Shown: one piece after another, positions 1-7,844 of the stretch
Layout of the letters: each line of letters starts with the position of its first letter
Position numbering within the stretch: position 1 is the first letter of the stretch
NCBI GenBank assembly: GCA_017560825.1
Contig: JAFZED010000027.1
Coordinates: 1-60,307, forward strand
Reading direction: 5' to 3'
DNA length: 60,307 nucleotides
Origin: Bacteroidales bacterium
GTDB taxonomy: Bacteria > Bacteroidota > Bacteroidia > Bacteroidales > UBA932
Program-made: the position numbers and the translations under genes
The notes under the pieces: generated by a model
Database searches by the model: none
The model's input: only the letters and a program-made list of their open reading frames with translations
Told to the model about the DNA's origin: nothing

Positions 1-1017
1 ATATTTCTTATAATCCACGAACACCCTATCTCTAGCGATATTGGCCTTAGACACATAAAAAAGCACAGTTCCACCAGACATAAGAGTAAGTTCTATGGGA
101 TCACTCATCAAGGAAAACCTTGTTCCCATTACAGCCGTATCAATACCTATATGATAAAATCTATTTTCTTTCTTATCATAGCTGTAAAATATTTGTCCTA
201 CATTACGTTGGCGATAAGATATACCTAACGAATCAACTGCTGGTAGAAAATTGCGTTCAAATTGAGCCTCAGGATTTGCAACAAATGGCTGAGCAAATAC
301 CATCTTTGCTTTGGGGTAGAACTTCGACACACGTCTTACCACACTATCAAACACAAGTCCTCTCATTGACACCTCTTCACCTAACTGCGCTTCATCAAAC
401 AAGAAATATTCAACATCAAACTCATCTACCCTACTAAACAAATCGCTACTTCTTTCAGGAGTGATAATAAATATTGATCTTCTTGCTTTGAGAGTATTTA
501 ATTTATCTACAAACGTCAAAATATTTATGCACTTATCTGGAATATTTTTACATAAAGTAATGTAGTACTCATTGATAAGAGCTCTAGATGGAACAACTAT
601 CACTATGTCTTTATTTGAACTTAATATCAAATCTCTAAAAACATGAGATTTTCCAGTGCTAGTAGGTGCAGAGAAGCTGAAACACTTCTTAGTTCTTATT
701 CCATCCGCAATATTAAATTGTACTGGTGTATAGTATTGCCCTGATAATTCTTGAATGGTATCTCTATATTCTGTCTGAACTAGTTCCTTCAATGTTCGAG
801 GCTGAACTCCTTTCACTTTATAATACATTCCCATATATAGGAGAAGTTTATCAATGCTATTTTCAAGAAATTCCTTCCTATAAATAGCAAAATAGGATAG
901 AATCTCCATATCTGTTACATGAACTGGACCCTCAGAATATATTCTCTCAAGAGTCATATTCAATATGGATTCGAGGTTCTTCCCTTGTACAATCTGACTT
1001 ATAACATTCTTAATCAT
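1..1017 (-). CDS. HamB-like DEAD/DEAH helicase, partial (C-terminus off window)
   Basis: The minus frame is open from an ATG at 1017 to the window edge, giving 339 codons with no stop. The translation has a Walker A motif SAPTSTGKS and, further on, a Walker B-like LFDEAQ, so this is the first RecA-like domain of a superfamily 2 helicase. The start overlaps the stop of the upstream nuclease gene as ATGA, which implies translational coupling. A helicase directly downstream of a small GExK nuclease is the arrangement of Hachiman (HamA-HamB) and AbpAB anti-phage systems, where the helicase is thought to sense aberrant DNA. The system assignment is inference from this pairing; helicase is secure. 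The gene is AT-rich compared with the rest of the window. Confidence 0.7.
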   Translation of the reverse strand, partial: MIKNVISQIVQGKNLESILNMTLERIYSEGPVHVTDMEILSYFAIYRKEFLENSIDKLLLYMGMYYKVKGVQPRTLKELVQTEYRDTIQELSGQYYTPVQFNIADGIRTKKCFSFSAPTSTGKSHVFRDLILSSNKDIVIVVPSRALINEYYITLCKNIPDKCINILTFVDKLNTLKARRSIFIITPERSSDLFSRVDEFDVEYFLFDEAQLGEEVSMRGLVFDSVVRRVSKFYPKAKMVFAQPFVANPEAQFERNFLPAVDSLGISYRQRNVGQIFYSYDKKENRFYHIGIDTAVMGTRFSLMSDPIELTLMSGGTVLFYVSKANIARDRVFVDYKKY

Positions 1018-1715
1018 AACATATCAACTGCAACTAAAACTAGTTCATCATAATTCTTCACTTTTGCATAATCATCATTCGATTGAATTCCGCTAATAAT
1101 TCTATTGGATTCTAATGAAGTAGAAGAAAAGGCAGCAATATACCCCTTTGTACCCACGCCAACTTTATCCAATATATCACTAGGCACTAGAGTAACTAGA
1201 TCAGCAATATCTGCAATATCATTTTTAATATCTATAAATTCTGAAATTTGCTTAAGAGCCCTTCCATATGCATTCGAACCATTTACATATTTTGCTTCAC
1301 CGAACAATAAAACCTCCGACTGATTGATAGTAAAAAAATCAAATCCTGGATTCTGACTACTTTGTTGTTTAAAAAGTTCAGGAATAGGTACTTCCCTGTG
1401 ACTTAGTTCTTTAATGACAGCTTCCCTAGCAAGAACAGAAACGATATACTCAGCAGCATCTGTTACGACAGCGTCCATTCCTGCAATAGCCTGAGAATCC
1501 TCTATAATTTTAACTATTTTTTCTAAAGTGCGATTAACTCTAACTCTATAACTTTCCTGTATACATAATGGTGTCAACGATTTAATCCAAGATTGATCTT
1601 GAAATTTTGAATAAATATCCGCTAAAGTTTGCCTTTTTCCATTCGGAACGACACGTAAGAATGTAACCTTTGCTTCAACAATCCTATTCTCTTTGAGAGT
1701 ATAATTTAAAGCCAT
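1014..1715 (-). CDS. HamA-like (DUF1837-type) PD-(D/E)XK nuclease
   Basis: This 233-residue protein has no signal peptide. Its C-terminal half contains GFDFFTI followed by LLFGEAKY, which together fit a PD-(D/E)XK active site (Asp, then Glu-x-Lys), and then a helix typical of DUF1837/HamA. In Hachiman the HamA subunit is a nuclease whose GExK motif is essential, and it is encoded directly upstream of the helicase HamB, as here. The N-terminal part is less distinctive. Start at 1715 is the first ATG of the frame. An alternative is another restriction-like nuclease of the same fold. Nuclease fold fairly likely; Hachiman membership moderate. Confidence 0.55.
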   Translation of the reverse strand: MALNYTLKENRIVEAKVTFLRVVPNGKRQTLADIYSKFQDQSWIKSLTPLCIQESYRVRVNRTLEKIVKIIEDSQAIAGMDAVVTDAAEYIVSVLAREAVIKELSHREVPIPELFKQQSSQNPGFDFFTINQSEVLLFGEAKYVNGSNAYGRALKQISEFIDIKNDIADIADLVTLVPSDILDKVGVGTKGYIAAFSSTSLESNRIISGIQSNDDYAKVKNYDELVLVAVDML

Positions 1716-1847
1716 AAGAATCTAATGTTATTAATATCTTGGTTACTAGGAAGAGATTTCCACTAAAATAACATTTCCTTTATGAACAAAGAAACAAATA
1801 ATTACATTTTGTTCTACAAACATTTATAACACTCAGAGTACATTGCA

Positions 1848-1988
1848 CTATCTAAACTTCACGCCTGCTGAGAATCCTCTTGATTCCTGAAGCATTTCGC
1901 TGAGGTCTTTATGCTTCTGATAGAGGTGCGACATGTCGAAAATTTCCTTATTGGAGATGGTCGATTTTATGGAGACAAAAGCCTGTTT
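1848..1988 (-). pseudogene. Possible 3' remnant of a lost gene
   Basis: The minus strand encodes 46 residues without a stop, ending at TAG 1848-1850. The residues are well mixed and protein-like (AFVSIKSTISNKEIF, then FDMSHLYQKHKDLSEMLQES). It is preceded in frame by TGA at 1989-1991, and the only internal ATG would leave about 28 residues. I read it as the tail of a gene truncated by rearrangement in the island. I do not recognise the family. A small hairpin (1980-1995) sits exactly at its upstream limit. Confidence 0.3.
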
Positions 1989-1995
1989 TCAGGCT
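1980..1995. repeat. Short hairpin AGCCTG-TTTT-CAGGCT
   Basis: A perfect 6-bp stem with a TTTT loop lies at the break point of the remnant at 1848-1988. There is no T-run, so terminator function is weak. The rest of 1716-2212 holds no gene I can support. Confidence 0.4.
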
Positions 1996-2212
1996 ATATC
2001 ATTGTCAAGAGAACATATGTTTGCTTCATTAAATCTATGATAAAACTTTCTTCATTTATCAACAATTAGAAAAAGTGACTAACTTTACAAACATTCTTGC
2101 CCTTTAATACAACAACAATATGCTGAGTACAATACACCTTCCCGATTTTGTATCAGCTTAATAGTCAACGGTATATTTTTTGCGAGCATCTATCTGCATT
2201 TTTTATAAAAGA

Positions 2213-2244
2213 TTTGTTTATAAATATAATTTGTTTTAATTTTG
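2213..2244 (+). promoter_or_regulatory. Bacteroidota promoter for the 2265-2930 module
   Basis: TTTG at 2213-2216 and TAATTTTG at 2237-2244 are separated by 20 bp, matching the TTTG-N19-21-TAnnTTTG consensus. The predicted start lies a few bases downstream, leaving a short leader before the ATG at 2265. Confidence 0.65.
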
Positions 2245-2264
2245 CGAAGCAACAACTATTTGAT

Positions 2265-2405
2265 ATGAACACCAAACACACAAAGATTGTAATCACCAAT
2301 CCACCAGCGAAACTTATCGAGTTCGTTAAAAAAGCACAGGCTTGCAAAGAACAGAGAAAACAGGAACTGATGGAAAAGAGATATCCATCATATAGTGTCC
2401 AATAA
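2265..2405 (+). CDS. Small basic protein, unknown (first gene of two-gene module)
   Basis: I chose ATG 2265 rather than the longer upstream frame because the promoter at 2213-2244 would start transcription just before it, leaving the upstream extension untranscribed. The 46-residue product is Lys-rich (MNTKHTKIVITNPP, then a helical EFVKKAQACKEQRKQELM stretch) and has no signal peptide or membrane segment. Its stop is 3 bp before the ATG of the next gene, so the pair is probably co-translated. Size and placement resemble the small partner of toxin-antitoxin or regulator-effector pairs, but this is only inference; no family is recognised. Confidence 0.5.
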   Translation: MNTKHTKIVITNPPAKLIEFVKKAQACKEQRKQELMEKRYPSYSVQ

Positions 2406-2408
2406 TCA

Positions 2409-2930
2409 ATGCAAGATAAACTCATAGATATAGAAACATTAGAGGGAGATAAATTGATTGTCTCCCTCTGTTGTAATTATCCCTTCATTAAGAATGCCCT
2501 TCCCGCTGATTATCGGCATTTAGATATTGTTGAAATTAGCATTGACAGAATGGAAGGGAATAATTCCATAACTCCAACAACATTTCAAACTATAGTTCAT
2601 AGGATTATAGATGAACTAAATGGACATCCGGAAGTAATCTTATATTATTTCTGTAATGTTTCTTATGATATTCCTAACTTTAGGAAAAGTAGAAATATCA
2701 CCGCACAAGAATATCGCAACAGATTATTCAAATCATTATTTAGGAGGTACAACAATTCCTTGCCTGAACCATGGAGAGACGTTGAAATCGAAATGTCAGA
2801 TCCGGAAACAGAGACAACATATTACATTCATATCTTGATTCGCGAATCACAAGTAGCGGCTGTGGAGCCGCTGACAAAGGAAATTGCCAATAATTTCAAC
2901 ATTATAATCGCGATGAAAGTACAAGAATAA
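2409..2930 (+). CDS. Unknown 173-residue cytoplasmic protein (second gene of module)
   Basis: This is a soluble protein with no signal peptide or membrane helix. The N-terminal region reads MQDKLIDIETLEGDKLIVSL. The middle has a hydrophobic strand VILYYFCNVSYD followed by an Arg/Asn-rich stretch with FRKSRN, EYRNRLFKSLFRRYNN, and the C-terminal part alternates strands and helices. The pattern faintly recalls DUF6169-type Bacteroidota proteins, which I cannot confirm. It sits 3 bp after the 46-residue gene and between a Hachiman-like locus and an integrase, so an accessory or defence-linked role is possible. Function unknown. Confidence 0.6.
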   Translation: MQDKLIDIETLEGDKLIVSLCCNYPFIKNALPADYRHLDIVEISIDRMEGNNSITPTTFQTIVHRIIDELNGHPEVILYYFCNVSYDIPNFRKSRNITAQEYRNRLFKSLFRRYNNSLPEPWRDVEIEMSDPETETTYYIHILIRESQVAAVEPLTKEIANNFNIIIAMKVQE

Positions 2931-2991
2931 TTGTCTATTCTGTATAATTGCATTGTCGTCGCTCTCAGAACGAATGACTTGGTTGGCCGCA

Positions 2992-4335
2992 TTACCGTAA
3001 ATGCGGTATTTTTAATTTATGAGTCTTTCTGCTGGAGAATTTGCTCATTGCTTCTATTATGGTCTTGTCGGTGATGGCGATGTATGGTCGCATGGCGGCT
3101 TCGTCAGCGTGTCCTGTGATCTTGCGGATTACTGTGGTCGGTATGCCGAGTTCGAGGGCAACGCATATGAAGGTACGTCGGGCACCGTGGGTTCCAAGGA
3201 GTTGCCATTTTGGGTAAACTTCATCATATCTTATGTGGTCTTTATAATAGCTGTACTTTATCGAAGTATTGAAACCGCATATCTCGCAGAGATCTTTGAG
3301 ATATTCGTTCATCTTTTGGTTGGTTATGACAGGTAGGGCGAGATTACCTGGGTATATCTCATCCTCATATTTCTGAAGGATTGAACGAGAATAAGCGTTA
3401 AGAGGAACTTTCAGGGTACAATCCGTCTTTTCGGTAATGACATTTATAAAGTCACTTGTGATATCCGTTCTCTTAAGTGTTGCCATATCACTATATCGTA
3501 GGCCTGTAAAGGCACAGAAACAGAACAGATCACGCGTCTTCACCAAAGAGGAACGGTTCCTGACGGTTTTCTTGTAGTTTCTTCCTGAAATGTCTTTAAG
3601 ACAGACATGTGAGGCTTCTTCAGGAACATCAAAGTTGTAGAGTTTGATGAGTTCATCCCAATTAAGGAATACAACCTCCTTTTCTATGAGTTTGAACTTA
3701 TGTCTGAAATTCAGAAAGTCAGGAGGTACTTTTGCTCCGACTTCCATAGCTCGCTTCAGAAACCATTTCAGCATCTTGATGTCCTTCTGAACAGATGATT
3801 CCATCATCTTCAGTTTTCTACCTTCGAACACTATGAATTTATTGATCATATCCTTATCCCACTCAGCGAATCGCGTTTTAGGCGCGAAGGATTGAAGATG
3901 GTTTCTGAATGTATTATATTTCTTGATCGTACTTAGCGACCATTGACATTCGACCCTAGCCTTTGCAACAAGAGTATCAAAAGTTTCATAGAAGCCGTAT
4001 TTTTCCCTCATCGGTTTTCCGGTCCTTCCATAAAGAGAATCATGTAGGATATCCTTAAGAGCCTGGAGTGTCGTTGGCTCACCATTATTATCGTTCTCAA
4101 ATGCACTGAATGCTTTGACTATGGAAGCCAACTTATCATTGATTTCGTTGAACTTCATTCCCTTGGAATTGATTGTACCTTTCTTTACTTTCTGTTTGCC
4201 ATCAAGCCAGAAGTCTGGATTGACAGTTATTCCAATAGTGGTTTGAAGGCGTGTATTTGCAATGTGCACGGAGACTCGGATAGCGTGTTCACCATTCTTC
4301 CGTGCATGCGTGGTAAGGTAGAATTGAAGTGCCAT
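2992..4335 (-). CDS. Tyrosine recombinase / integrase
   Basis: This 447-residue Bacteroidota-type phage/ICE integrase carries out site-specific strand exchange. It has an N-terminal arm-binding region (about 1-110), a SAM-like core-binding domain (about 115-215) and a catalytic domain with a full set of active-site residues: R280 in GLRYSD, K303, H383 and R386 in THGARR, H409 in TGHADE and nucleophile Y418. The gene is intact. Its start faces two tRNA-Lys genes across 310 bp that hold repeated AAACTGTG motifs, which suggests integration at the tRNA 3' end and mobility of the segment to its left. Confidence 0.92.
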   Translation of the reverse strand: MALQFYLTTHARKNGEHAIRVSVHIANTRLQTTIGITVNPDFWLDGKQKVKKGTINSKGMKFNEINDKLASIVKAFSAFENDNNGEPTTLQALKDILHDSLYGRTGKPMREKYGFYETFDTLVAKARVECQWSLSTIKKYNTFRNHLQSFAPKTRFAEWDKDMINKFIVFEGRKLKMMESSVQKDIKMLKWFLKRAMEVGAKVPPDFLNFRHKFKLIEKEVVFLNWDELIKLYNFDVPEEASHVCLKDISGRNYKKTVRNRSSLVKTRDLFCFCAFTGLRYSDMATLKRTDITSDFINVITEKTDCTLKVPLNAYSRSILQKYEDEIYPGNLALPVITNQKMNEYLKDLCEICGFNTSIKYSYYKDHIRYDEVYPKWQLLGTHGARRTFICVALELGIPTTVIRKITGHADEAAMRPYIAITDKTIIEAMSKFSSRKTHKLKIPHLR

Positions 4336-4400
4336 AAAACTGTTGTTTTAGTTAATACAGTGGTTTGAATTTAATGACAACTGCGCACTATTTATTCAGC

Positions 4401-4552
4401 AAACTGTGTCAAAACTGTGTTCTTTTTTCCTATTGTATTTACCAAAGTTCGGAAGGGTTATCCGTTTCACCAAATTTTACCGGTATTTTGGACACCTGAC
4501 AAGCCAGCTGAAAAACAAACCACAGTTTAACAACACTTTTATGCACAGTTTT
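4401..4552. repeat. Four AAACTGTG motifs, two direct and two inverted
   Basis: AAACTGTGT occurs at 4401-4409 and 4412-4420. The reverse complement CACAGTTT occurs at 4521-4528 and 4544-4551. Clustered short repeats between an integrase start and a tRNA 3' end are what arm-type integrase or excisionase sites look like. No gene is supported in 4336-4581; the 62-codon frame at 4406-4594 has no family features. Confidence 0.5.
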
Positions 4553-4581
4553 GCGGATTTACAACAAAGCACAGAAAACAG

Positions 4582-4613
4582 AATCGGCCTCTGACGTGCT
4601 TCAGAGGCCGATT
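4582..4613. terminator. Perfect 13-bp hairpin near integration boundary
   Basis: AATCGGCCTCTGA at 4582-4594 pairs fully with 4601-4613 across a 6-nt loop. It is GC-rich and lies just beyond the tRNA-Lys terminator, so it may stop read-through between island and tRNA operon or mark the boundary. Confidence 0.55.
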
Positions 4614-4622
4614 AAAAACAAA

Positions 4623-4646
4623 AAAGGCGGTTAAAAAACCGCCTTT
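4623..4646 (-). terminator. Rho-independent terminator of the tRNA-Lys operon
   Basis: A 10-bp perfect stem (AAAGGCGGTT / AACCGCCTTT, loop AAAA) is followed on the minus strand by a T-rich tract. It starts 2 nt after the tRNA-Lys(CTT) 3' end. Confidence 0.8.
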
Positions 4647-4647
4647 G

Positions 4648-4720
4648 TGCTCCCCCAGGGGCTCGAACCCTGGACCCCAACATTAAGAGTGTCGTGCTCT
4701 ACCAACTGAGCTAGGGAAGC
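4648..4720 (-). tRNA. tRNA-Lys (CTT)
   Basis: A 73-nt cloverleaf: acceptor GCTTCCC pairs with GGGGAGC with one G-T pair, anticodon loop CTCTTAA gives CTT, T-loop TTCGAGC, discriminator A, CCA not encoded. Its 3' end faces the integrase, so it is the likely attachment site of the island. Confidence 0.93.
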
Positions 4721-4747
4721 AATATTTTAAAAGAACTTGTATTCCTG

Positions 4748-4820
4748 TGATTCGTTTGGGGCTCGAACCCAAGACCCCAACATTAAAAGTGTTGTGCTCT
4801 ACCTACTGAGCTAACGAATC
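4748..4820 (-). tRNA. tRNA-Lys (TTT)
   Basis: A 73-nt cloverleaf: acceptor GATTCGT / ACGAATC, anticodon loop CTTTTAA gives TTT, discriminator A, no encoded CCA. It lies 27 bp upstream of tRNA-Lys(CTT) and probably shares its transcript. Confidence 0.93.
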
Positions 4821-4873
4821 AATCCGTTTCCGAATCGTTGGGTCTCAAGCGAGTTCCTTTCGAATTGGGATTG

Positions 4874-4904
4874 CAAAGGTAGCGTTATTTTTTGAATCTG
4901 CAAA
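4874..4904 (-). promoter_or_regulatory. Promoter of the tRNA-Lys operon
   Basis: On the minus strand TTTG (4904-4901) and TACCTTTG (4881-4874) are 19 bp apart, a full consensus match. It would transcribe both tRNAs. Confidence 0.75.
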
Positions 4905-4939
4905 CTTTTTTGCAACTTTTTTCACAAAAACCGTTTTTT

Positions 4940-5701
4940 CTACTTTGCCGGAGCAAAATCCTTATAATATAGGATCTCCCAAGTACCGTCGTGCTTCTCT
5001 GCAAGTGCAGACATCGTCTCGACCCAGTCTCCAGAGTTCAGATACCTGACTCCGTCGATCATCCTGTCCTCAGGACGGTGGATATGGCCGCATATGACTC
5101 CATCGCATCCCTTTGTCCTGGCCATCTCCACGAGCATCTTGTCAAATCCTGATGATTTAGCCACTGCCTGCTTCACTTTGTTCTTGATAGCCTTGGAAAA
5201 TGAGTAGTACGGTCTACCGAAAAGCCTCAGGATCTTATTATATATGAAATTGAGCACAAGAAGGAGGTTGTACAGTACATCTCCGATCTTCGCCAGCCAG
5301 CCCATCTTGGAGGACACATTGTCGAATATGTCTCCGTGAGTCACAAAGAACTTCTTTTCACCGCTCTCGATGACCATATCTTTGAGTATGCTTAGCTTAC
5401 CCTTGATCATAGGGATTATCTTATCGAGGAAGTCATCGTGGTTGCCCCTGAGGAAGTAGATCTCCGTCTCCTGCTGCTCCATAATCTTCATTATTGTCTT
5501 GAAGAAATTAGAATGCTCGAGTGCCCAGAACGGATTGCCTTTCTTCTTGAGCTGCCAACCGTCTATGGTGTCACCATTGAAGATGAGCTTTTCCGCATCT
5601 ACTGAAGTCAGGAACTCTATGGCGTGTGCTACTTTCGAGAACCTTGCTCCCAAATGGATGTCTGACAATACCAGAGTCTTGTATTTCTTTTTTTCGGTCA
5701 T
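4940..5701 (-). CDS. Metallophosphoesterase, LpxH-like UDP-2,3-diacylglucosamine diphosphatase family
   Basis: This 253-residue calcineurin-fold phosphoesterase has the full dinuclear metal set: D14 and H16 (SDIHLG), D44 (FNGD), N87-H88 (GNHDD), H122 (THGD) and H206/H208 (GHIH). Bacteroidota proteins of this type are usually assigned to lipid A biosynthesis, where they hydrolyse UDP-2,3-diacylglucosamine to lipid X at the inner membrane. A hydrophobic segment at about 143-160 may contact the membrane, as in LpxH. The exact substrate is inference. It is a single gene flanked by tRNA-Lys and an envelope operon. Confidence 0.75.
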   Translation of the reverse strand: MTEKKKYKTLVLSDIHLGARFSKVAHAIEFLTSVDAEKLIFNGDTIDGWQLKKKGNPFWALEHSNFFKTIMKIMEQQETEIYFLRGNHDDFLDKIIPMIKGKLSILKDMVIESGEKKFFVTHGDIFDNVSSKMGWLAKIGDVLYNLLLVLNFIYNKILRLFGRPYYSFSKAIKNKVKQAVAKSSGFDKMLVEMARTKGCDGVICGHIHRPEDRMIDGVRYLNSGDWVETMSALAEKHDGTWEILYYKDFAPAK

Positions 5702-5706
5702 AAAAA

Positions 5707-5772
5707 ATCTTTACGTCATCCGGTTGCAGGCGGCTTGACTCAGCCGGATCAGCCGGAACAAAACGTAAAGAT
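5707..5772. repeat. Nested inverted repeats, REP-like
   Basis: ATCTTTACGT (5707-5716) is inverted at 5763-5772. Inside it, 5715-5750 on the minus strand begins GATCCGG, contains GTCAAGCCG and ends CCGGATGAC, resembling a longer variant of the REP-like hairpins at 45799 and 48389. It lies between two same-direction genes. Confidence 0.45.
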
Positions 5773-5799
5773 AGTAATTTATTCTAAACTGGCAACCTA

Positions 5800-6420
5800 T
5801 CAGAAGGCTACTCCGAGTTTGAAGCCCAGGTTATTTATGCCTGTGATGTCGTAACTGCTGTTATGGTTGCTGGCATAGCTGTAGTAGGCTGCGATCTGGA
5901 AGCCGAAATCAGTCTGTGGGAAAGGGAAGATTGTAACGCCAATCTCAGGAGATATGTAAAAGCCCCAGTTATCGTGTCTGTTCACGAAGGTAGACATATA
6001 GGTGCTCTGCACAGAGTACTCGGTACCTATCTTGGCCTCGACATATGGCTGAATCTCTGTCCACAAGAATCTGTATCTCACAGTGACTCCGAAAGGAACC
6101 TGATAGACAGACTTTGAAAGATCTGTTGTAAGGGCTGACTTGTCGTCAAACACATAGGTCTCTTCTGGCACATACTGATTATTGGTGTTGAAGCTCGCAA
6201 AACCTCCTACTGCCAAGGTCGGAAGTACATAGTATCCGCCCTCCATATATGCTCCATATCCCTGGGCTGACTTGGCGAAATCGTTGCCTACTGTGCCGTT
6301 GAACTGCCAGCCGGCGTTGATATAGTCTCTTTTGCCCATCTGAGCGCTGGCTTCACCTGCGGTAAGGACAAGTGCCGCTGCCGCCATCATTATATATACA
6401 AGCTGTTTCATTGTTTTCAT
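5800..6420 (-). CDS. Outer-membrane beta-barrel protein
   Basis: This 206-residue protein has a Sec signal peptide (MKTMKQLVYIMMAAAALVL, cleavage near ASA-QM). The mature part is a run of amphipathic strands rich in Tyr, Phe and Gly (AYMEGGYYVLPTLAVGGF, YFRF-like strands) and ends in LGVAF with a C-terminal Phe, as barrel proteins do. It fits the small outer-membrane beta-barrel families of Bacteroidota. It follows two other exported proteins in the same direction, 14 bp after the DUF4136 gene, so it is probably the last gene of an envelope operon. Ligand or function unknown. Confidence 0.75.
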   Translation of the reverse strand: MKTMKQLVYIMMAAAALVLTAGEASAQMGKRDYINAGWQFNGTVGNDFAKSAQGYGAYMEGGYYVLPTLAVGGFASFNTNNQYVPEETYVFDDKSALTTDLSKSVYQVPFGVTVRYRFLWTEIQPYVEAKIGTEYSVQSTYMSTFVNRHDNWGFYISPEIGVTIFPFPQTDFGFQIAAYYSYASNHNSSYDITGINNLGFKLGVAF

Positions 6421-6434
6421 ATTTATATGTTCAA

Positions 6435-7070
6435 CTATTTGTTCTTCAAGTACTCAGACTGCTTGAAAGCCTGATCTATCGCCTCCGTCATACGGGTGAC
6501 ATCGCCCTGGATTGTAGATCCTGCAGGTCCTCCGATGTAGGAAGTCCAGAGTATCTCAAGAGGAGTACCTTCTTTCTGTTCTCCAGTAAGATTGACGATG
6601 TCGGTAAGCAATGCGTTGGTTGTGTAGGTGTAGGTTACAGGACGCGGCATATAGTAACCGTTCCAGTTGCCCCAATAACCCGAAGGCCAATAGCCCGGAT
6701 AGTCAAGCCACCAGTATGGATCGCTGTAGAACTGCACGAAGCGTTCTGTCTTGATCACATATGTAAGCTGGACACCAAGATCCGCCGTTTCCGCGTCAGG
6801 GGTGTAGACAAATCCTCGTGCTTCCATATTCCTTCTGAAATCGAGGAGTATTGCCTTTACGGCATCGTTGCGCACGTACTTAGGCTTGCTTCCCTGGCCT
6901 ATGACCAGAAGACTGTCGGTCATATCAAAGGTCTTGTACTGTGTGAAGTTCACATCCTTTCCAGGAGATGTGTACACCAGATAAGAGTTGTCGTTGTCTG
7001 AGGTGTACGGTTCCTTCTGGCAGGCAGCCATCAAGAGCACGGCTGCTGAAATAAATAGAATCTTTCTCAT
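6435..7070 (-). CDS. DUF4136 lipoprotein
   Basis: This 211-residue lipoprotein has signal MRKILFISAAVLLMAAC, with lipidation predicted at C17. The mature part contains VNFTQYKTFDMTDS, a region with paired long strands, and Trp/Tyr/Gly-rich YWWLDYPGYWPSGYWGNW, then a helix with ITRMTEAIDQAFK at the end; this matches DUF4136. The family sits in the outer membrane or periplasm and has no assigned activity. It lies between a DUF4251 protein and a beta-barrel protein, which suggests a shared envelope function. Confidence 0.8.
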   Translation of the reverse strand: MRKILFISAAVLLMAACQKEPYTSDNDNSYLVYTSPGKDVNFTQYKTFDMTDSLLVIGQGSKPKYVRNDAVKAILLDFRRNMEARGFVYTPDAETADLGVQLTYVIKTERFVQFYSDPYWWLDYPGYWPSGYWGNWNGYYMPRPVTYTYTTNALLTDIVNLTGEQKEGTPLEILWTSYIGGPAGSTIQGDVTRMTEAIDQAFKQSEYLKNK

Positions 7071-7097
7071 AATTCCTTCTGTTTTAATAAATTCGTT

Positions 7098-7727
7098 TTA
7101 TAATGAGCTTCCCTCGAATACGTTTGAGTTCTCGTATGGCACTATTTCACCCTGGAGCCAGACTGTATTGGAATTGAAGTTCGGATAGACTGTGGCGTTT
7201 GCCTGATTGGATCCCGGGAACATATAGATCTCTACCTGGGCGTTGATGCCGATTCCGGTCACATTCATAGAGAATGTAATACGTCCCTTACTGTCAGTGC
7301 GGATCTGCTGGTCGGATATGATTCCGTCAACTGTAACACCGCCCACACCGTTAGGGCCAGAGGCAAAATTGCTTGGGGAGATCTGGACCACGGCACGGTT
7401 GCCCTTTACAGAGATGAAGGTAGTGGTAGAGTTGACAAAGATCGGAGCTCCTGTACGGAACTGCACGCTGGAAGCCTCAAAGACAAAGTCCTGATTCTTG
7501 AGAGCCGCGCGTGCCTGTATGCCGGCAAGTGAGTCTGTAAGTTCCTCCAGACGGCGGTCTTCGGCAGAACGTGCACGGAATTCCGCCATATCCTTATGCC
7601 AGTCTGCCTTCATCTTGTCGATGCCGGATGTGGCGTTATTGCTTTTTCCTGTCTGTGCAGACGCGTCGGGGGCGATCACCGAAAGCCCTACGACAATGAC
7701 CGTCAAGGTCAGCAAGATTCGTTTCAT
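7098..7727 (-). CDS. DUF4251 exported protein
   Basis: I take the start at 7727 (MKRILLTLTVIVVGLS), because this gives a clean signal peptide with cleavage near ASA-QT; the longer frame to 7760 adds 11 residues in front of it. The mature 180 or so residues carry the DUF4251 pattern: FVFEASSVQFR, FISVKGNRAVVQIS, GVGGVTVDGIIS and GIGINAQVEIYMF. A Lys/Arg/Glu-rich helix precedes the beta domain. The function of the family is unknown; it is common in Bacteroidota and periplasmic. First gene of the three-gene envelope cluster. Confidence 0.82.
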   Translation of the reverse strand: MKRILLTLTVIVVGLSVIAPDASAQTGKSNNATSGIDKMKADWHKDMAEFRARSAEDRRLEELTDSLAGIQARAALKNQDFVFEASSVQFRTGAPIFVNSTTTFISVKGNRAVVQISPSNFASGPNGVGGVTVDGIISDQQIRTDSKGRITFSMNVTGIGINAQVEIYMFPGSNQANATVYPNFNSNTVWLQGEIVPYENSNVFEGSSL

Positions 7728-7844
7728 ATATTTAATTTTTAACTTTTCAAATCTGAGCAAAACAAATCACAGACCAAATCCCCGAAAGTGAGGAAAGTTC
7801 GATCATTGGTGCTGAAGGAAGACGGTGTTTTAAAGAAGATTTTA

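Noticed and set aside
4406-4594. Plus-strand frame of 62 codons next to the tRNA-Lys genes
   Set aside because: No RBS or promoter, low-complexity product; it covers the repeat cluster and hairpin.
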